Below are positions 5,692 to 9,193 of a stretch of 9,193 nt of DNA, piece after piece. The DNA comes from JAGUXG01 sp043798435. Its GTDB lineage: Bacteria; UBA9089; UBA9088; JAGUXG01. The stretch lies in the NCBI GenBank assembly GCA_043798435.1, contig JAZDOR010000121.1, forward strand, positions 1 to 9,193. Direction: 5' to 3'. The position numbers were made by a program, and so were the translations under genes. The notes beneath the pieces are model-generated. The model was not told the DNA's origin. It made no database searches and worked only from the letters and a program-made list of their open reading frames with translations. The stretch's first letter is position 1, and every line of letters starts with the position of its first letter.

Positions 5692-6771
5692 CTAAATTCC
5701 TCTTGTCATTATCTCCCGTATCTTATTTCTTGCCTCTTCAATAGAAGATATGTCATTGGGTGGTATATGCCGAATATATTCTCTGTAAGTATTAATCGCT
5801 TCCTGTGCATAACCTGCCTTCTCGCATGCGATGATTTTATTTTTATAGGTATCAACATATTCTGGTTTTATCTTAATGGCTTCGTTGTAGTCAGAAATGG
5901 CTTGATCATATTGGCTTTTTCTGGTATAGACCTGCCCCCGATTATTGTAGGCACAAGCACACCTTAAGCTCAAAATATCAATGGTCTTGGTATAATCTAA
6001 GATAAGCTGGTCATATTGGTTTTTTTCCTCATATCTTTGATCGTCCAATCTTTTATCGTCCAAAAGATTATTGATATCATCCTCTACATTTGTTTTTGCT
6101 TTCTTTTCCTGGACACATTTATCCATTATCCTTCTGGCATCTATCCAGAGGATATTGTATTTTTCAGCTATTCGCAGGAGATGCCTTGTTTTTTCAGGGC
6201 TAAGCCAGCCGTCAAGCAAAGCAGAATAGACATTATCCCTGAAGAGATCTTCGGGGCTGGGTGAGGGTGGTGCTGGCGGCTTAACAGATTCTTCTCTCTT
6301 TGCTCCAAGCTCCTTTAGTGCTGTATTAATCAATCCTTTGCATTCTGCCACTGAAAGACCAAGCTCTTGCCCGGTCGCCATTATGAGCTTTTCGTCATCT
6401 GAAGCTAAGACCTTCTTTTTGATATGAGGATAGACTGAAAGCCTTAAAAGGTTATCTATTTTTTTCTGGAATTCTTCCTCTATTTCTTTGTCCCGTGCTT
6501 TTTTTAGTTGCTTATCATATTCAGCCTTTTTCTGAATATTTGTCAAAGTAGCCCTGGCTTGAGAAAGGGCATCTTCTGCCAATAGAATTCTCCTATCCCA
6601 TGGTGATATAGACCTGGGCTTCTTTTGCCACCAGACCCTCCTTTCCTTATAGGCAGCCTCAATCTGGATTGAGGTATATGAGGCTGCCCTTTCAATGTCT
6701 AAGCCAAGCCGCATATAATAGTTCTCGTCTGTGCAAGTCTTCCAACCCTCCCAGTCATCTGGTAGTATCAT
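5692..6771 (-). CDS. Soluble J-like/TPR protein lacking HPD
   Basis: This 359-residue cytoplasmic protein has no signal peptide or membrane helix. The J-like N-terminus shows YYMRLGL at 18-24, QIEAAYKERRVWW at 36-48 and LTNIQKKAEYD at 76-86. The expected HPD between the second and third helices is absent. The helical middle (about 115-220) has MATGQELGLS at 131-140, then a proline-rich linker (PPAPPSPSP, about 165-173), then ALLDGWLSPEK. TPRs follow at about 250-345, the clearest being NNRGQVYTRKSQYDQAISDY. The first half is clearly paralogous to the membrane J-like protein (3543-5120), including WKTC near residue 10; some identity also remains at DNA level around 6364-6434 versus 4725-4796. 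The ATG overlaps the Hsp70 stop by four bases (ATGA), which implies coupled translation and probably matched amounts. I infer an Hsp70 partner or adaptor that binds clients through its TPRs. Without HPD, normal stimulation of the ATPase is not expected. Confidence 0.85.
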   Translation of the reverse strand: MILPDDWEGWKTCTDENYYMRLGLDIERAASYTSIQIEAAYKERRVWWQKKPRSISPWDRRILLAEDALSQARATLTNIQKKAEYDKQLKKARDKEIEEEFQKKIDNLLRLSVYPHIKKKVLASDDEKLIMATGQELGLSVAECKGLINTALKELGAKREESVKPPAPPSPSPEDLFRDNVYSALLDGWLSPEKTRHLLRIAEKYNILWIDARRIMDKCVQEKKAKTNVEDDINNLLDDKRLDDQRYEEKNQYDQLILDYTKTIDILSLRCACAYNNRGQVYTRKSQYDQAISDYNEAIKIKPEYVDTYKNKIIACEKAGYAQEAINTYREYIRHIPPNDISSIEEARNKIREIMTRGI

Positions 6772-8327
6772 TCAATATTGACCCTCTGGATATGTTGTTG
6801 TTCTTCCTTAATCTCCTCTTCGGTAAGACCACCCTCTATCTTTATATTGGCCATCTCCTTTTTGCCTGCAACCTCTGCTGAGACATGGAGGATAGAGTTT
6901 TTATCAAACTCAAAGGTTACCGATACTTTAGTAGTTTTCATTGGAAGCCCTGGAGGAAGATCAGAGATTACTACTTTTCCCAATTGTACACATTCCTCTG
7001 GAATAGATGATTCTCCTTCCATAACCGGCACATTGAGAGAACGCTGATTGTCTGCCATTAGTGAGAATTTATCATCCGTGATTTCACAGGGAACCTCAGT
7101 GAATCTTTTGATTATAGGAGCGACCTCCATCTTTCCACTTTCAGCATTATATATAGTAACGCCAAGTGTATGAGAGGTGACATTACGAATCTCTATTGGA
7201 CCTATAGCCTTTCCTGTTTTGTCAACAATCTTTGACTCCTCTTTCTTTTCTTCGGCATCAGTAAGTGTAGCCTGAATAGCCGCACCAATTGCCACAGCCT
7301 CATCAGGATTTATCTCTTCACTTGGGGTTTTACCGCTTAAGGACTGCACCATCTCTTTTATCATTGGCATACGGGTAGAACCACCGACTAAAAGAACTGT
7401 GTCTATCTGGTTCCAGGTCATCTTAGCGTCTTCTTCTATAACTAATTCAGTCAAAGATTTGCATTTTTCAAGCAGGTTATGAGTAAGCTCCTCAAATTTC
7501 TCTTTTGTCAAAATAACTGTTTCAAAGTTGCCGTGATAGTTACAGACAATTTTTGCTTCAGTTTTTCTGCTCAAAGTCTCTTTTGCTTGAATAGCTTTTA
7601 ACTGAATATCTTGATATGCCTGAGGATCTTGTAAGGGATTTTCACTATATTTCTTCTCAAAAACAGAGGCAACATAGGTAATAATGGCATCGTCCCAGTC
7701 TTTGCCACCAAGTTGATGGTCACCATTGGTAGCAATCATTGCGATATTATTCCCCTCAATCTTCATCACCGTAACATCAAAGGTGCCTCCACCCAAATCA
7801 AAGACAAAGATATTTTGATCTTTGCCAAGATTATTTACTCCAAAGGCTATAGCGGCGGCTGTCGGCTCATTGAGAATCTGAAGAACATTAAATCCTGCAA
7901 TTATACCCGCATTTTTGGTTGCCTCACGCTGACGGTCGTTAAAATAAGCTGGAACGGTGATAACTGCATCCTTAATCTCTCCAAGCCTTTCTTCGGCATC
8001 ATTTTTCAGCTTCTTCAAGATCACAGCTGACAGAGTCTCTGCCGAATACTTTTTGCCAAAGAACTCTTTGGAGTATTTATCCATTCCCTTACCCATCTCT
8101 CTTTTGACAAACTCCACTATATTATCTGGCTCAGCCACTGCACTCTGCTTGGCAATCTTTCCAACAATGGCATTTTCCGGGCCATCAAAAAGGATTACAG
8201 AGGGTGTAATCCTTTCGCTCTCCTTATTAGGGACAATCTCAGTAACACCAAATTCATTTACATAAGCAACGGCTGAGAATGTGGTGCCAAGGTCTATCCC
8301 GATTACCTTTGTTTTTTTATTAGACAT
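6768..8327 (-). CDS. Lid-less Hsp70 (DnaK-like) chaperone ATPase
   Basis: This Hsp70-family protein has 519 residues, against about 600-640 for housekeeping DnaK. The ATPase domain (1 to about 357) is complete: phosphate-1 motif GIDLGTT (10-16), AYFNDRQREATKNAG, NEPTAAA, phosphate-2 motif FDLGGGTFD (176-184) and adenosine motif VGGSTR (314-319). The hydrophobic DVLLLDV linker is replaced by a charged stretch (about 358-380) leading to IEIRNVTSHTLGV. The beta substrate-binding domain (about 386-500) retains GLPMKTTKVSVTFEFD and ILHVSAE. The protein stops about 16 residues after GGLTEEEIKE, so the helical lid is essentially missing. ATG 8327 is chosen because AAGGAGG lies 8 bases upstream; the longer reading would start at a TTG (8363) with no such site. 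The gene overlaps the GrpE-like gene by 8 bases and J-like A by 4. It is probably a specialised chaperone whose clients bind and release differently from those of DnaK. The symbol dnaK is withheld because it is unlikely to be the housekeeping copy. Confidence 0.93.
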   Translation of the reverse strand: MSNKKTKVIGIDLGTTFSAVAYVNEFGVTEIVPNKESERITPSVILFDGPENAIVGKIAKQSAVAEPDNIVEFVKREMGKGMDKYSKEFFGKKYSAETLSAVILKKLKNDAEERLGEIKDAVITVPAYFNDRQREATKNAGIIAGFNVLQILNEPTAAAIAFGVNNLGKDQNIFVFDLGGGTFDVTVMKIEGNNIAMIATNGDHQLGGKDWDDAIITYVASVFEKKYSENPLQDPQAYQDIQLKAIQAKETLSRKTEAKIVCNYHGNFETVILTKEKFEELTHNLLEKCKSLTELVIEEDAKMTWNQIDTVLLVGGSTRMPMIKEMVQSLSGKTPSEEINPDEAVAIGAAIQATLTDAEEKKEESKIVDKTGKAIGPIEIRNVTSHTLGVTIYNAESGKMEVAPIIKRFTEVPCEITDDKFSLMADNQRSLNVPVMEGESSIPEECVQLGKVVISDLPPGLPMKTTKVSVTFEFDKNSILHVSAEVAGKKEMANIKIEGGLTEEEIKEEQQHIQRVNIE

Positions 8328-8967
8328 TGTCTTTTCCTCCTTTTTCTTGATTTTGTTGGCCAATATACCTTTTAATCACAACCTCCTCTGGCCTGAGGAT
8401 GTTGCTTTTCTCTTTCCAGAAGAAACCTTCTTTTACAACCTCAACAATCTTTTTGTCTTCGGTTGGATCTGTAGTGTTTATCGTTCTAACCGCCTTCTGG
8501 AGCCTGCGATCTAAAATATCTGAGTGTTCATCAAAGGGCATCACCTCCATATTTTCTAAGATTTGTAGCAATTCTACCTTTAGACCACCCATTCCATTCC
8601 TTACCTTTTCACTACAGGATTCTTCAGTCATCACCTCCTCTAAGTTAATAATATCGTCATAAAGGGTAACAATCTCCTTTATTATCGGCTTTTTGAATGT
8701 ATCAAGAAATTCGCCTTGATACCCCTTTAACTGCTCGTAAAGGGCATTGAACATCTTTTCCTTAGTCTCATCACCAGCAATTCTTTTTTCAAGAATCTCT
8801 TTTATCTCTAAAAGCGTTGTCTCAAATTCTACAGAGACCTTCTCTGCTTGAATCTCAACCTGTTCTTTGTCAGGAGAGATTTCTTCTTCTACAGGCAATG
8901 AGGGTTGAATATCATCCTGTGTTTCTACCTGCTCCTCTTTACTTACTTCTAAATCCTTTTCATCCAT
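8320..8967 (-). CDS. Divergent GrpE-like nucleotide exchange factor
   Basis: This 215-residue protein heads the operon. Its first 40 or so residues are acidic and probably disordered. A long helical coiled-coil region follows (about 45-135), as in the GrpE dimer stalk. The C-terminal part matches the GrpE beta domain: PFDEHSD (144-150), VEVVKEGFFW (175-184) and ILRPEEVVIKRY (190-201). GrpE normally opens the Hsp70 nucleotide cleft to release ADP. The position directly before the Hsp70 gene, with an 8-base overlap (ATGTCTAA), supports that role for the lid-less Hsp70. The central part (KKPIIKEIVTLYDDIINLE) keeps the GrpE hydrophobic pattern, but overall similarity is low, so it is probably specific to this Hsp70. 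ATG 8967 has the best ribosome-binding site in the window. The symbol grpE is withheld because a housekeeping copy probably exists elsewhere. Confidence 0.85.
   Translation of the reverse strand: MDEKDLEVSKEEQVETQDDIQPSLPVEEEISPDKEQVEIQAEKVSVEFETTLLEIKEILEKRIAGDETKEKMFNALYEQLKGYQGEFLDTFKKPIIKEIVTLYDDIINLEEVMTEESCSEKVRNGMGGLKVELLQILENMEVMPFDEHSDILDRRLQKAVRTINTTDPTEDKKIVEVVKEGFFWKEKSNILRPEEVVIKRYIGQQNQEKGGKDNV
8336..8342 (-). promoter_or_regulatory. Shine-Dalgarno AAGGAGG deciding the Hsp70 start
   Basis: AAGGAGG on the minus strand lies within the last codons of the GrpE-like gene, with eight bases between GGAGG and ATG 8327. This fixes the Hsp70 start as MSNKKTKVIGIDLGTT and rejects the upstream TTG at 8363. 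Confidence 0.85.
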
Positions 8968-8974
8968 CTTTTTG

Positions 8975-8983
8975 CACCTCCTT
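8975..8983 (-). promoter_or_regulatory. Strong Shine-Dalgarno AAGGAGGTG at the head of the operon
   Basis: The minus strand reads AAGGAGGTG, nearly a full complement of the 16S rRNA 3' end, nine bases before ATG 8967. It indicates strong initiation for the first gene. Farther upstream (8984-9024) the DNA is AT-rich. CATAAT at 8988-8993 is a possible -10 box, but no good -35 box sits at the right distance. I see no CIRCE-type inverted repeat (TTAGCACTC...GAGTGCTAA). Confidence 0.8.
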
Positions 8984-9024
8984 AGAAATTATGTAATTAC
9001 TCACAATTTGGGGAAAAATATTTA

Positions 9025-9162
9025 GCCACAGATGAACACAGAAGAGATATTTAGACACTGATTTACACAGATACTCACAGATAATTTTTTAATTCTTATC
9101 AGTGTAATCTGTGTTAATCCAAAGTCAAAAGAATAAGTGTTAATCCAAAGCGTATCTGTGGC
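9025..9162. repeat. CACAGAT-type palindromic intergenic element
   Basis: A 138-base block is bounded by 9-base inverted ends, GCCACAGAT (9025-9033) and ATCTGTGGC (9154-9162). Inside, ACACTGATTTACACAGAT (9055-9072) is answered in inverted form by ATCAGTGT (9098-9105) and ATCTGTGT (9107-9114), allowing a nested fold. A 14-base direct repeat, GTGTTAATCCAAAG, occurs at 9111-9124 and 9137-9150. No protein is encoded. A further CTGTGGCT near 9181 suggests that another unit begins at the window edge. It resembles CACAGAT-rich intergenic repeats seen in many uncultivated bacteria, and could be a non-autonomous element or a product of slippage and hairpin formation. Confidence 0.75.
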
Positions 9163-9193
9163 AAGATTTATTTTATTTTTCTGTGGCTTTTCC

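Noticed and set aside
8328..8363. Longer Hsp70 start giving MANKIKKKEEKT before MSNKK
   Set aside because: That start codon is TTG with no Shine-Dalgarno sequence. ATG 8327 has AAGGAGG at ideal spacing, and GIDLGTT then begins near residue 10 as in other Hsp70s.
8968..9193. CIRCE operator or heat-shock promoter upstream of the GrpE-like gene
   Set aside because: No TTAGCACTC-N9-GAGTGCTAA repeat is visible and no convincing sigma-32 boxes can be placed. The inverted words present belong to the CACAGAT repeat.

Overview
The window is AT-rich bacterial DNA with genes on both strands. A lipoprotein with a clear lipobox points to a diderm, or at least lipoprotein-bearing, envelope. Strong AAGGAGG ribosome-binding sites mark several genes. 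The intergenic gaps hold short dispersed repeats (ATTCTGW heptamers, CACAGAT, CTTTGTG and GGTAATC types). Arrays of this kind are familiar from genomes of uncultivated bacteria, but I cannot name the organism.

Plus strand, left end (1-2370): a promoter-like sequence and tRNA-Thr(GGT), then a heptamer repeat array that abuts the start codon of a CHASE2-type membrane receptor with a class III adenylate cyclase domain. The 285-base gap at 2371-2655 lies between convergent genes. It holds two repeat relics and a strong hairpin that could terminate transcription from both sides.

Minus strand, 8967 down to 2656: one apparent operon of six genes. In transcription order these are a divergent GrpE-like exchange factor, an Hsp70/DnaK-like ATPase without the usual helical lid, a soluble J-like/TPR protein, a small single-pass membrane protein (probably frameshifted at its 3' end), a second J-like protein with one membrane span and outward TPRs, and a TPR/coiled-coil lipoprotein. 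GrpE/Hsp70, Hsp70/J-like A and J-like B/lipoprotein overlap by 8, 4 and 4 bases, which indicates translational coupling. The only sizeable internal gap, between J-like A and the small membrane protein, carries another copy of the heptamer repeat.

The two J-like proteins are paralogues with the same amino-terminal half. Both lack the HPD tripeptide that true J-domains use to stimulate Hsp70. The predicted topologies place the set on both sides of the inner membrane: Hsp70, GrpE and soluble J-like protein in the cytoplasm, two membrane proteins, and a lipoprotein outside. I infer a dedicated Hsp70 system attached to the cell envelope rather than the housekeeping DnaK-DnaJ-GrpE set. This is the most interesting content of the window, and its substrate cannot be read from the sequence.
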